A stretch of DNA of 36,210 nt. It comes from Candidatus Baltobacteraceae bacterium. Lineage in GTDB: Bacteria > Vulcanimicrobiota > Vulcanimicrobiia > Vulcanimicrobiales > Vulcanimicrobiaceae. This document shows, in pieces, positions 1 to 7,490 of the stretch. The notes below the pieces were generated by a model that was not told the DNA's origin, did no database searches, and saw only the letters and a program-made list of their open reading frames with translations. Numbering within the stretch: position 1 is the stretch's first letter; every line of letters starts with the position of its first letter. Location: positions 1 through 36,210 of the forward strand of contig DATBTN010000054.1 of the NCBI GenBank assembly GCA_036559195.1, in the 5' to 3' direction. Made by a program: the position numbers and the translations under genes.

Positions 1-71
1 CGCTTCGCAATCACCGAAAGCACGATGATCGCCGCCAGCAACCCAAACAACAACAGCGGCAAATGCCCCAT
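1..71 (-). CDS. 5' end of an unidentified membrane protein gene, cut by the left window edge
   Basis: Reading leftward from an ATG at 71-69, the frame stays open to the window edge and gives about 23 residues, beginning MGHLPLLLFGLLAAIIVLS. This is a typical first transmembrane helix or signal anchor. Three GTG codons directly precede the ATG, so the exact start is open, and no strong ribosome binding site is visible. The rest of the gene lies outside the window and the function cannot be told. It could also be a chance open frame, but the strongly hydrophobic, leucine-rich start supports a real gene. Confidence 0.5.
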   Translation of the reverse strand, partial: MGHLPLLLFGLLAAIIVLSVIAK

Positions 72-112
72 CACCACCACTCAAACATCAACAAACAAAC
101 ACCCCAAAAAAT

Positions 113-295
113 CCACGCTTCGACAAGCTCATGCTTCGACAAGCTCATGCTTCGACAGGCTCAGCATGACAATGGCAACAATAACGGCCCCGCTTTGTCA
201 TCCTGACCTTGTCGAAGGACGCCGCGCCGGCCATCCAATGCTTCGACAGGCTCATGCTTCGACAAGCTCATGCTTCGACAGGCTCAGCATGACAA
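113..295. repeat. Cluster 1 of a short intergenic repeat family
   Basis: The stretch carries several copies, in both orientations, of a ~26-bp unit whose central part reads CATCCTGAGCNTGTCGAAG. Near 117-172, two truncated units (CTTCGACAAGCTCATG) run in tandem into a fuller unit ending CAGCATGACAA. One unit in the opposite orientation lies at about 194-221. The truncated-truncated-full pattern then recurs at 239-295. The rest of 72-348 holds no gene I can support; the sequence just right of it (296-348) is low-complexity. Related units recur at 14821-14974 and 29465-29640, also outside genes. There are no unique spacers of constant length, so this is not a CRISPR array. Confidence 0.85.
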
Positions 296-348
296 CAACA
301 GCGACGACGACGACGACATCCCCCTCCCCCCGATGGTATGCGACTCCC

Positions 349-497
349 GCTTGCGTGGGGGGACGACGTTGTCGCGGCGGGCGTCTGAGCGAGGAGCGAA
401 GCCAGGATGGCGAGAGCGACGAGTCAGCGAGCAGCTTTTTCGCACGATGCGAAAAAGCGGGCGTCCCGCCGCGACAACGTCGTCCCCCCACGCAAGC
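349..497. repeat. Long palindromic-ended element, copy A (149 bp)
   Basis: Two perfect 33-bp inverted arms (349-381 and 465-497, starting GCTTGCGTGG) enclose an 83-bp core. The core contains a perfect 11-bp hairpin (434-444 with 448-458, loop CGA). The core is about 90% identical (75 of 83 by hand count) to the reverse complement of the core at 14698-14780. The arms differ between the two copies but are complementary within each. Directly right of it, the octamer GCAAGCCC is repeated three times (492-515), overlapping the arm end. It lies downstream of the protease gene and upstream of the left-edge gene. I see no coding capacity: core differences between copies are mostly nonsynonymous in the open frame. 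Confidence 0.85.
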
Positions 498-539
498 CCG
501 CAAGCCCGCAAGCCCCCAACCCCCCAAAGCCTGCCAATC

Positions 540-1229
540 CTACAATCCATGCCCCGCATCCCACCGATGCAAAAACCGCCGAACATCATCAATCGGCAAC
601 GCAAATCCAATCGAATGCTCTTCATCGAATCGCGATTCAGCCATGCCGACGATCTCCCCCGTGTCGCTCAAAAAGATCGGACTCCCGCTCTCACCCGGCA
701 CAATCGGCAGCGTCACTTCGATCGCGTTCTTTCGAAGCGACGAGATGCGCCCGGCATCGACCGAGGTTGCGAGTCCCAAACCTTCCTGATCGAATTGGTC
801 GGGGATCGGATAGCCGAGGAGCCCCACCTGCCGGCCGGGCTGCGCGTCTTTAGAATCGCCCAGACGCACGACCGGCAGATTCGGTCGCTTCGTGCGCACG
901 ATCGCGACATCGAGACCCGCGTCTTTTGCGACGATTCTGGCCGGCACGCGCTCTTTGTTTGCGATGGTGACGTGCAGGTTCCACGCTCCCTCGATCGCGT
1001 GTTCGACCGTGAGAATGTCGCTGCCCCACGCGCCGCTCGCGACCACGGTACCGCTCGCGTAGGCTTCGTCAACCGCACTCTGCTTCGTATCGCCGGGCAC
1101 GTCCATCGTCAGCAGCACGACCGAGGGTTCGATCTTGCGGACCGATGCGACGAACGCGTCGTCGGAATAGTGCGGCGCGCAGCCGCAGAGCATCGCAATA
1201 GTGACGGCGGCGGCGTACAGGCTCTTCAT
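540..1229 (-). CDS. Trypsin-like serine protease, putative lipoprotein (DegP/HtrA-type fold without PDZ)
   Basis: The 229-residue product starts MKSLYAAAV and has a short signal peptide with a lipobox-like LCGC (Cys17), so it is probably anchored in the cell envelope. The catalytic triad of the trypsin fold is visible: His77 in TVEHAIE, Asp107 in AGLDVAIV and Ser181 in GESGSP. A closing IGFALPIDDV strand is typical of DegP proteases. No PDZ domain follows, so it is about half the length of classic DegP. The frame is open 17 codons further upstream, but the start at 1229 is chosen because the signal peptide begins there. It lies 56 bases downstream of hflX on the same strand and may be cotranscribed with it. 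The substrate is unknown; a role in envelope protein quality control is inferred from the fold. Confidence 0.8.
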   Translation of the reverse strand: MKSLYAAAVTIAMLCGCAPHYSDDAFVASVRKIEPSVVLLTMDVPGDTKQSAVDEAYASGTVVASGAWGSDILTVEHAIEGAWNLHVTIANKERVPARIVAKDAGLDVAIVRTKRPNLPVVRLGDSKDAQPGRQVGLLGYPIPDQFDQEGLGLATSVDAGRISSLRKNAIEVTLPIVPGESGSPIFLSDTGEIVGMAESRFDEEHSIGFALPIDDVRRFLHRWDAGHGL

Positions 1230-1285
1230 GGGGCGTCGCTTTCCGTTCGGCGTTTCGCGAGCGGCGCCCCCCGGCCGCAAGCGGA

Positions 1286-2353
1286 TTACAGCCTGCTCAG
1301 AAGCTCCGGAATTCCGCTCCCATCGCGCGCGCTCACGTAGAGGGCGCCCGCGAGGTGTGGGAGTTCGCCCGTTACGGCATCCACCTTATTGAAGACGACG
1401 ATGCGCGGCTTGTTCTCAAGCTCCAGGTCGCGCAGCGTCGCGTCTACCGCCTCCATCTGCCGCGGCCAATCGGGGTTGCTCGCGTCGACGACGTGAACCA
1501 GCACGTCGGCGTCGTTTAACTCTTCGAGCGTCGAGCGAAACGCGCTCACCAGATCCTTGGGCAAATCGGTGATAAAACCCACGGTGTCGACCACGCGAAC
1601 GAACCGGTTCGGACCCAGGTACGCGCGCCGCATCGTCGGATCGAGCGTTGCGAACGGCTGATCCGCCACCAACGCGTCGCTGCGCGCCAGCCGATTGAGC
1701 AACGAGGACTTGCCGACGTTCGTGTAGCCGACCAGCGCCACGAGCGGTTCGCGCTCGCGCGTATCGCCGCGCCGCGTCGAACGCTGTTTGCGAACTTCCT
1801 CGAGCGCGCGGCGCAACACGCTCACGCGATCCTGGATACGCCGCCGATCGACCTCGAGTTTCGTCTCGCCGGGTCCCCGCGTGCCGATACCGCCGCCAAG
1901 GCGCGAGAGATCGGCGCCGATACCGATGAGGTTCGACTGACGATAGCGCAGTTGCGCGAGTTCGACTTGCAGCTTGCCTTCGCGGCTGCGCGCGTGCTGC
2001 GCGAAGACGTCGAGAATCAGCATCGTGCGATCGACGATCGGCAGGGGAACCAGCTTCTCGAGATTCTTGCGCTGCCGCGGCCGCAGGTCGTTGAGTACCA
2101 GCACCAGATTGGCACCCAGTTCCTTCGCTCGCTCCGCGATCTCGGTGGCCTTTCCGCTGCCGACCAGGGTCGCGGGATCGACGTGCGCGCGCCGTTGGAC
2201 CACGCGTTCGATAACGGCGGCTCCGGATGCGGCGGCGAGCGCTTCGAATTCGAGCAGTTCGGGTTCGAGCGGGCGGCGCGGATCGTCGACGTCGACCGCG
2301 ACCAAGATTGCGCGCGTTAGGTCGCTAGCGGTCGTAAACGTTCGATGAGCCAA
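1286..2353 (-). CDS. hflX: GTPase HflX, ribosome-associated
   Basis: HflX binds the 50S subunit and, in studied bacteria, splits or rescues stalled ribosomes using GTP. The 355-residue product has the HflX N-terminal domain (about 15-185, with the glycine-rich RLGGGIGTRGPGE linker) and a GTPase domain. G1 is GYTNVGKSS (199-207), G3 is DTVG (246-249), G4 is NKVD (312-315) and G5 is SARDGSG. E. coli HflX is about 426 residues; here the C-terminal extension is essentially missing, which is common outside proteobacteria. The start is a TTG at 2353, preceded by AAGGA at 5 bases. This makes it overlap the end of btuF by 37 bases, suggesting translational coupling. Confidence 0.93.
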   Translation of the reverse strand: MAHRTFTTASDLTRAILVAVDVDDPRRPLEPELLEFEALAAASGAAVIERVVQRRAHVDPATLVGSGKATEIAERAKELGANLVLVLNDLRPRQRKNLEKLVPLPIVDRTMLILDVFAQHARSREGKLQVELAQLRYRQSNLIGIGADLSRLGGGIGTRGPGETKLEVDRRRIQDRVSVLRRALEEVRKQRSTRRGDTREREPLVALVGYTNVGKSSLLNRLARSDALVADQPFATLDPTMRRAYLGPNRFVRVVDTVGFITDLPKDLVSAFRSTLEELNDADVLVHVVDASNPDWPRQMEAVDATLRDLELENKPRIVVFNKVDAVTGELPHLAGALYVSARDGSGIPELLSRL

Positions 2354-3159
2354 TGGAGTCCTTCATTATAGGATGGGCCGGGGCGCTCGAACTCGTCGGG
2401 CGCAACGTACACGTGGTGCTCGCGCACCGCGCGCAGCGAGCGCCACGGTTCGCGGTCGAGCACCGTCGAGAGGTGCGTGAAGCGATCCGTGACGATCGCG
2501 TCGGGCTGGGCTGCGAGCAACGCTTCGGCGCTGTATTCGGCATATGCCGCGGGCAGCCGCCCGACGGCATTTCGGCCGCCTGCGAGATCGATGATCTGGG
2601 AGAGATACGATTGCGGGCCGACGGTCCAGATCGGGCCGGTGCCGAGCGCGACGAACACCCGCGGCCGGCGTTTGAAACGTTCGGTCGCTCGAAGCGCCGC
2701 GGTGCGCGCCTGCAGCCGTGCGACCAGCGCCCGCGCCTGCGCGGTATGGCCGGTCAGCCGGCCGAGGCCCGTGATGTCGGTGAAAATATCGGCAAAGCTA
2801 TCGTCGTTAAAGAACACCGTCGCGATGCCGGCCGAACGCAGCGTTTGCGTCATGCGCTGCTGGGACGGGATGCCGACCACCACGTCGGGGTGCAGCCCGA
2901 CGATTCGTTCCGCGTCGACGCTCGCAAAATTTCCCACGATCGGCGCGCGCGCCGCGCAGGTTGCCGTCGGCGAGTATTCCGAGACCCCCACGAGGGCCTT
3001 GCCCGCGCCGAGTCGGCATAAATCCGCGGTCAACGACGGCATCAGCGAAACGACGCGTTTTGCAACGCCGGGGCCGCCCGCACGCCGGTCTACCGTGCCG
3101 GCCGAACAGCCCGCCAGCATCGCCGCGAGTGCGGCCAGGAGGGCGAAACGCTTGATCAC
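2317..3159 (-). CDS. btuF: Cobalamin ABC transporter substrate-binding lipoprotein BtuF-like
   Basis: The 280-residue protein begins with a signal peptide and a classic lipobox LAGC (Cys18), followed by a helical-backbone type III periplasmic binding fold. RVVSLMPSLTADLCRLGAG opens domain one and AERIVGLHPDVVVG follows. GPQSYLSQIIDLAGGRNAVG marks the second lobe. These are typical of BtuF/FepB-type proteins that deliver cobalamin or siderophores to BtuCD. It is read from a GTG and transcribed divergently from the riboswitch-controlled btuBCD genes, which strongly suggests B12 as ligand. It is separate from that operon and shares its transcript with hflX. The riboswitch lies on the other strand and would not control it directly. 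Confidence 0.88.
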   Translation of the reverse strand: MIKRFALLAALAAMLAGCSAGTVDRRAGGPGVAKRVVSLMPSLTADLCRLGAGKALVGVSEYSPTATCAARAPIVGNFASVDAERIVGLHPDVVVGIPSQQRMTQTLRSAGIATVFFNDDSFADIFTDITGLGRLTGHTAQARALVARLQARTAALRATERFKRRPRVFVALGTGPIWTVGPQSYLSQIIDLAGGRNAVGRLPAAYAEYSAEALLAAQPDAIVTDRFTHLSTVLDREPWRSLRAVREHHVYVAPDEFERPGPSYNEGLHWLIERLRPLAT

Positions 3160-3185
3160 GACCGCGAACGTTCCGGAAACCAGGA

Positions 3186-3201
3186 AGCCGCGCCTGCGGC
3201 T
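3186..3201. promoter_or_regulatory. Short inverted repeat in the btuF-btuB divergent region
   Basis: AGCCGC (3186-3191) and GCGGCT (3196-3201) form a perfect 6-bp inverted repeat with a 4-base gap, between the btuF start and the riboswitch. It could be an operator or an RNA stem at the 5' end of the btuB leader. I saw no convincing promoter hexamers in 3160-3215, so its role is open. Confidence 0.3.
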
Positions 3202-3214
3202 GCGTAAGCATGCG

Positions 3215-3366
3215 GTTCGCGTTTGCGCGAGGGAAGCCGGTACGATGCCGGCACGGTCGCGCCACTGTATGCGGGGAGCCGCTCGACGTCACTGGACAAC
3301 GGTTGTCCGGGAAGGCCCGAGCATCGAGGCTACGATCCGCGAGTCAGGATACCACTCGCAAACGCT
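3215..3366 (+). promoter_or_regulatory. Cobalamin (adenosylcobalamin) riboswitch aptamer
   Basis: The leader carries the conserved cobalamin riboswitch blocks in order: GGGAAGCCGGT (from 3230), ATGCCGGCACGGTCGC, GCCACTGTATGCGGGGAGCC (B12-box region, about 3261-3280), GGGAAGG (3309-3315) and GAGTCAGGATACCAC (3341-3355). The closing strand CTCGCAAACG (about 3355-3364) pairs with CGTTTGCGCGAG near 3220-3231. By established knowledge this RNA binds cobalamin and turns the downstream gene off. It lies directly before btuB, the expected target. The outer boundaries are approximate. Confidence 0.93.
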
Positions 3367-3371
3367 GCTCT

Positions 3372-3396
3372 AACCACCTCGCGAAAAAGGAAGGTT
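3372..3396 (+). promoter_or_regulatory. Candidate Shine-Dalgarno-masking hairpin (expression platform) of btuB
   Basis: AACC (3372-3375) can pair with GGTT (3393-3396), and CCT (3377-3379) with AGG (3388-3390), around the loop CGCGAAAA. The paired right arm holds the whole ribosome binding site AGGAAGG (3388-3394), which sits 6 bases before the GTG at 3401. No terminator with a T-run is seen between aptamer and gene, so control of translation is the likely mode. The pairing is read from the sequence; its use as the switch is inference. Confidence 0.5.
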
Positions 3397-3400
3397 TGCA

Positions 3401-5326
3401 GTGATCCCTCGCTTTCATGCGCGTGCGCTTTGCGCCGCGCTCTTCATCATCGCCGGCAGCGCCGGCGTCGCCGCAGCACGAGAAACGCCCGCGCCCTCGC
3501 CGTCCCCAAGCGCGCCTCCGGAGATCGCGCACGTCGTGACCAGCGATCGTTCGGACGAGTCGATCGACCGGGTGGCGCGGACCACGTTCGTCATCACCAA
3601 AGAAGAGATCGTCCGGCACGGGTACCGCAGCATCGCGGACGCAATCGCCACGTTACCGGGCGTCAATCTCGTACGCTACGGCACGACCGGTTCGGCCGCA
3701 AGTTTCGGCATTCGCGGAAGCTCGACGTCGCAGGTGCTGGTACTGGTCAACGGTCTCCCGGCTGCCGGCTCGCAGATCAACAATCTCGATCTCAATTCCA
3801 TTCCGACCACCGGCGTCGAACGTATCGAAGTCGTCGAAGGCGGCGGCTCGACGCTCTACGGCGCGGACTCCGTCGGCGGAGTTATCAACGTGATCGCAAC
3901 GCCGCTGGCCGGCAAAGCGATCCTCGACGCGTTCGCCGGATCCTTCGGAACGCGCGGAGCGAGCCTCGAAACGCGTAACTTCTCCTTCTCGCGAACGATC
4001 GCGCGCAACGATTTCGGCTTGCCGGGCAATGGCGAGCGTCCCAACTCCGATAGCGCGCAGACGACGGCGCGCGTTGCATTCGACCGTCACTTCGGGCGTA
4101 TCCGCGCCGCCTTCGACGCAAGCGTGAGCGATCATCACCTCGGCGTACCGGGGCCCGACGGGTTTCTCTCGGCCACGAGCCGCGAAAACGACGTCGATAC
4201 CGGCGCGCATCTCGCATTCGCGCGTACGGGCGCTCGCGCAACGACGACGCTCGATCTCGGCGGCACGCATCAATCGTTCGTCTACACGTGCGACACCCCG
4301 GTCGATTCGAGCTGCCCCAACTATCCCTTTACGGCCGGCGCGCCAATTCCGCCGCCCTACGCGCAGCTCCTAACCGAAGGACGCGTGGAGGCGAACTTCC
4401 GTAACGTACTCTCGAGCGACCGCACGCGCACCGTCTACGGCATCGACCTCTCGCGCGGCGTGGCGCGCGTGGACGACGGCAGCTCCCCGCTGCAAGTACA
4501 CGGATTCGCGCGCACCGCAATCTACGTGCAGCAAAATTGGCTCGCACGCACCGGGTCGCGTTTTTACGCCGGCGTTCGGGCCGAGCGCGACGGCGCGCAG
4601 GGCGGAGCGTTCTCACCGTCGATCGGCGGCATCCTGCGCCTTTCGCCGCAGCTCTCGCTCAAGGCCAACGCCGCGACGGCGTTTCGCGCGCCGAACGCAA
4701 GCGATCTCTACTATCCGGGGTTCAGTAACCCGAATCTCCAAGTCGAGCGCACGCGCGTCGCCGACGTTTCGCTCGTCGATCGCGGCCTGCTCGGCGGCGC
4801 CACGCTGACGTGGTTTACCACTACCGGACGAAATCTGATCGTCCTCGATCAAACCTACACGCCGCAGAACGTCGGTCACGCCGCAATCGCGGGCCTGACG
4901 TTCGCAATTCGAACCGTACCCATCCGCGGCTATTACGCGAAACTCAACCTCACGAATCTCTATCGCGAACGAGATCTCGATAGCGATCCGGCGATCGACA
5001 TCTACTCGGGCAAACGCTTGCCCAATCGAGGGCCGGTCCTCGCCGCCAATCTCGAACTCGGCTTTTTGGGCCGTCCCGCCTCCGCGATCGAGAGCGCGGC
5101 AATCACGATGCGCACGGCCGGCGCACGCGGGCCGGTCGATTCGAGACTGCCGCTCTTCGACCAGCCGGCGACGTACTCGAATCTCGGCGCGTTCGTGCGA
5201 TTTCGGCTCGACCGCGATGCGCTCTTAACGCTGCGCGCGTCGAATCTCGGGAACGAGCGGTACGCCGAGATCGGCGGCTATCCGATGCCGGGCCGGAGCT
5301 TCGTCGTGGAGCTCTCGACCCGTTAA
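3401..5326 (+). CDS. btuB: TonB-dependent outer-membrane receptor, vitamin B12 type (BtuB)
   Basis: The 641-residue protein has a signal peptide (about 1-25, ending GVAAA) and a periplasmic linker rich in Pro/Ser. A plug domain follows (about 58-170, with ITKEEIVRHGYRSIADAIATL and VERIEVVEGGGSTLYGADS), then a beta barrel to the C-terminus. E. coli BtuB is 614 residues. It takes up its ligand across the outer membrane with energy from TonB-ExbBD, none of which are in this window. Cobalamin as ligand follows from the riboswitch directly upstream and from btuC and btuD directly downstream. The start is a GTG with AGGAAGG 6 bases upstream. The last residue is Arg rather than the usual aromatic one of barrel proteins. 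Confidence 0.93.
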   Translation: MIPRFHARALCAALFIIAGSAGVAAARETPAPSPSPSAPPEIAHVVTSDRSDESIDRVARTTFVITKEEIVRHGYRSIADAIATLPGVNLVRYGTTGSAASFGIRGSSTSQVLVLVNGLPAAGSQINNLDLNSIPTTGVERIEVVEGGGSTLYGADSVGGVINVIATPLAGKAILDAFAGSFGTRGASLETRNFSFSRTIARNDFGLPGNGERPNSDSAQTTARVAFDRHFGRIRAAFDASVSDHHLGVPGPDGFLSATSRENDVDTGAHLAFARTGARATTTLDLGGTHQSFVYTCDTPVDSSCPNYPFTAGAPIPPPYAQLLTEGRVEANFRNVLSSDRTRTVYGIDLSRGVARVDDGSSPLQVHGFARTAIYVQQNWLARTGSRFYAGVRAERDGAQGGAFSPSIGGILRLSPQLSLKANAATAFRAPNASDLYYPGFSNPNLQVERTRVADVSLVDRGLLGGATLTWFTTTGRNLIVLDQTYTPQNVGHAAIAGLTFAIRTVPIRGYYAKLNLTNLYRERDLDSDPAIDIYSGKRLPNRGPVLAANLELGFLGRPASAIESAAITMRTAGARGPVDSRLPLFDQPATYSNLGAFVRFRLDRDALLTLRASNLGNERYAEIGGYPMPGRSFVVELSTR

Positions 5327-5327
5327 C

Positions 5328-6311
5328 GTGGGCTTTCGGCTTGCAGGCTTGACGTTCGTGGCGCTCGCCGCCGCGCTCGTCAGCCTGCTCGTCGGCGGCA
5401 CCGCACTCGCCTTTCACGATGTCGTGCGCGCGCTCGCCCACCCGGGCGCACACGACGATCTCACCACGATCGTCTGGCAATTGCGCGTGCCGCGCGTTTG
5501 CATCGCGCTCGTCGTCGGCGCGTCGCTCGCGATCTCCGGCGCGCTGCTGCAAGGGATGCTGCGCAATCCGCTCGTCGACCCGTCGCTCATCGGCGTGAGC
5601 AGCGGCGCGGCGGCCGCGATCGTTTTGGCGCTCGTCCTGGGCGTCGCGGCGCCGCTCGTACCGGGCGTCGGTTTCGTCGCCGGCATCGGCACCGCACTGC
5701 TCGTGGCCACGCTGGCGCGACGCGGATCGGGCATCGACGTCAACCGTTTGATTCTCGCAGGCGTCTCGCTCTCGGCGTTCTTTGCGGCGATCATCGCGGC
5801 GATTCTCACCCGTTCGCGCAACTCCGATTACAGCACCGCGATCATCTCCTGGCTTGCGGGTTCGTTAGCCGGGCGGGGCTGGCACGACATCGCGTTTGCG
5901 ATGCCGTACGTTCTTATCGGTTTGGCGCTCGCGCTCTTGAGCGTTCCCGCGCTTAACGCCCTGCGTTTAGGCGACCTGCGGGCCGCCGCCGCGGGCGTCA
6001 ACGTCGACCGCGCGCAGTGGCTGATTCTCGCGGCCTCGTCGCTCTTGGCCGCCAGCGCCGTAACGCTTTCGGGAACCGTGGGTTTCGTCGGACTGATCGT
6101 TCCGCATATCGCACGACGTATCGTCGGCTCCGATACGCGGTTCGTGGTGCTCGCCTCCATCTTGCTCGGCGCGGCGTTGACCGCGCTCGCCGACGCCGCC
6201 AGCCGCACGATCGTCGCACCGGCGGAACTGCCGATCGGCGTGCTGCTGGCCTTCATCGGCGTACCCACGTTCTTATATCTCTACCTGCACGACGGGGGAC
6301 GGCCGCGATGA
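5328..6311 (+). CDS. btuC: Cobalamin ABC transporter permease BtuC (FecCD family)
   Basis: The 327-residue, very hydrophobic product has about ten transmembrane helices and FecCD-family signatures: GASLAISGALLQGMLRNPLVDPSLIG near residues 62-88 (in part), GTVGFVGLIVPHIARRIVG near 246-264, and PAELPIGVLLAFIGVPTF near the end. It forms the membrane channel for cobalamin and pairs with the BtuD ATPase. It begins with GTG one base after the btuB stop and ends in an ATGA overlap with btuD, so the three genes form one operon under the riboswitch. Without the context it could equally be read as a siderophore permease. Confidence 0.92.
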   Translation: MGFRLAGLTFVALAAALVSLLVGGTALAFHDVVRALAHPGAHDDLTTIVWQLRVPRVCIALVVGASLAISGALLQGMLRNPLVDPSLIGVSSGAAAAIVLALVLGVAAPLVPGVGFVAGIGTALLVATLARRGSGIDVNRLILAGVSLSAFFAAIIAAILTRSRNSDYSTAIISWLAGSLAGRGWHDIAFAMPYVLIGLALALLSVPALNALRLGDLRAAAAGVNVDRAQWLILAASSLLAASAVTLSGTVGFVGLIVPHIARRIVGSDTRFVVLASILLGAALTALADAASRTIVAPAELPIGVLLAFIGVPTFLYLYLHDGGRPR

Positions 6312-7087
6312 TCGTCGCGCGCGAAGTCGGCCTGCGAATCGGCGATCGAACGTTGCTCGACGACGTGAGCTTCGACGTGCGCGCCGGCGAATTCGTGGCC
6401 GTGCTCGGACCCAACGGCGTCGGCAAGACGACGTTGCTCCGAGCGATGGCCGGAACGCGCGCCATCGAATCCGGCACTCTCTGCATCGCGGGTCGCGAGA
6501 TCGCCCGCTTGTCGCCGAGCGAGCGCGCGCGCACGATCGCCTTCATGGCAAGCGACGATCTTTTTAGCGAGCACCTGACGGTGCGCGACGTCGTCGCGAC
6601 GGGCCGGTACGCTTACCATCGTTGGTGGCAATGGCACGAAGATGCGGTCGACAGCGCGGCGATCGAACGCGCGCTCGACGCGGTTGGGATGCGCGCGTTT
6701 GCCGCCCGCGCGTTCGTCACGCTTTCGAGCGGCGAACGGCAACGCATTTGGCTGGCGCTCGGGCTCGCGCAGGAAGCCCCGGTGCTGCTTCTCGACGAGC
6801 CGACCAGTCATCTGGACGTACGCGTCGCGCATTCGATCCTCGCGCTGCTACGCGAGCAAGTGCTCGCCGGCAAGAGCGTGGTCTGCGTTCTCCACGATCT
6901 CAACGAAGCGGCCGAATTTGCCGACCGCATCATGCTGCTGGGCTGCGGAAAGATGCTCGCGATCGATACGCCGGCGGCCGTCTTCGAATCGGGCCGGCTC
7001 GAACAGGCCTACGGAGTACCGATGGAGATCGTGCACGCTCCGAGCGGCGCGCTGCGCGTGTTTCCTGCGGTCAGCCGGCGCGAGTAA
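6308..7087 (+). CDS. btuD: Cobalamin ABC transporter ATP-binding protein BtuD
   Basis: The 259-residue ATPase starts at the ATG of the ATGA overlap with btuC. An open frame further upstream is only the shadow of btuC. Walker A is GPNGVGKTT (34-42), the ABC signature LSSGERQ (139-145), Walker B LLLDEPTSHLD (160-170), and the switch His lies in VLHDLNEAAEFADR. The usual Q-loop glutamine seems absent: where relatives have YLPQ, this protein has FMAS (79-82). The family is FecE/FhuC/BtuD; cobalamin is assigned from the riboswitch and btuB-btuC. Its 3' end overlaps the convergent HNH gene by 17 bases. Confidence 0.92.
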   Translation: MIVAREVGLRIGDRTLLDDVSFDVRAGEFVAVLGPNGVGKTTLLRAMAGTRAIESGTLCIAGREIARLSPSERARTIAFMASDDLFSEHLTVRDVVATGRYAYHRWWQWHEDAVDSAAIERALDAVGMRAFAARAFVTLSSGERQRIWLALGLAQEAPVLLLDEPTSHLDVRVAHSILALLREQVLAGKSVVCVLHDLNEAAEFADRIMLLGCGKMLAIDTPAAVFESGRLEQAYGVPMEIVHAPSGALRVFPAVSRRE

Positions 7088-7490
7088 CGCGCGCGACGCG
7101 AATAGCGGAGGTGTGTTCCTGGTGGCAAGGGACGCACAGCGTTTCGAGATTCTCCAGGTGATGGGCGCAACTCAAGCGCGCGTGCGCTCCACGGCACGGT
7201 TCGCGATGGTTGACTTCGAGCCGCCCGCTCTTGCGTTGCGCGCGCGTGCAGCCGCGTTTGGGAAGGGCGTGGCCGCAGCGCGTGCAGCGGTACTTGTCGC
7301 GGCGTTTGGCCGCTCGTCGCGCGAGCGTCCACCAATGGTTCTTCCAAAACGAGGTACCGCAGCGATCGCTGCACCACGTTCGGCGCCGCGGCGGCAACGG
7401 TTGCCCGCACCACGCGCACCCGCCGAGCGCCGGTCGCGCGAGCGGACACGCCGCCAACAGCGAGGCGCTCTTCGGCGCGCCGGCTACCAT
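7071..7490 (-). CDS. Small HNH endonuclease with zinc-binding cysteine pairs
   Basis: The 139-residue protein has an N-terminal zinc knuckle (CAWC at 25-28 and CSDRC at 40-44, followed by GTSFWKNHWW). An HNH nuclease module follows: CTRC at 69-72, LEVNH (His95), NLETLC (Asn114) and CVPCHQEHT (Cys119, Cys122, His123). HNH proteins cut or nick DNA, but the target here is unknown. The ATG at 7490 is chosen because the upstream open frame is the shadow of the next gene. It overlaps the end of the secreted-protein gene by 7 bases, so the three minus-strand genes read as one transcript. It could be a free-standing homing-type nuclease or a host nuclease. Confidence 0.82.
   Translation of the reverse strand: MVAGAPKSASLLAACPLARPALGGCAWCGQPLPPRRRTWCSDRCGTSFWKNHWWTLARRAAKRRDKYRCTRCGHALPKRGCTRAQRKSGRLEVNHREPCRGAHARLSCAHHLENLETLCVPCHQEHTSAIRVARVTRAG

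Noticed and set aside
117-295. Possible CRISPR array
   Set aside because: Repeats are in both orientations, partly fused and without regular unique spacers, and no cas genes are present.
434-458. Inner hairpin of the palindromic element as a simple intrinsic terminator
   Set aside because: The A and T runs are inside the stem rather than a T-run after a GC stem, and the hairpin occurs identically inside a larger repeated element.
25-789. Long open frame with odd peptides (FFARCEKAG, VGGRRCRGG) across the repeats
   Set aside because: Frames of this kind arise from the repeats themselves. Copies A and B differ mostly by nonsynonymous changes in this frame, and the real protease gene lies on the other strand over 540-789.
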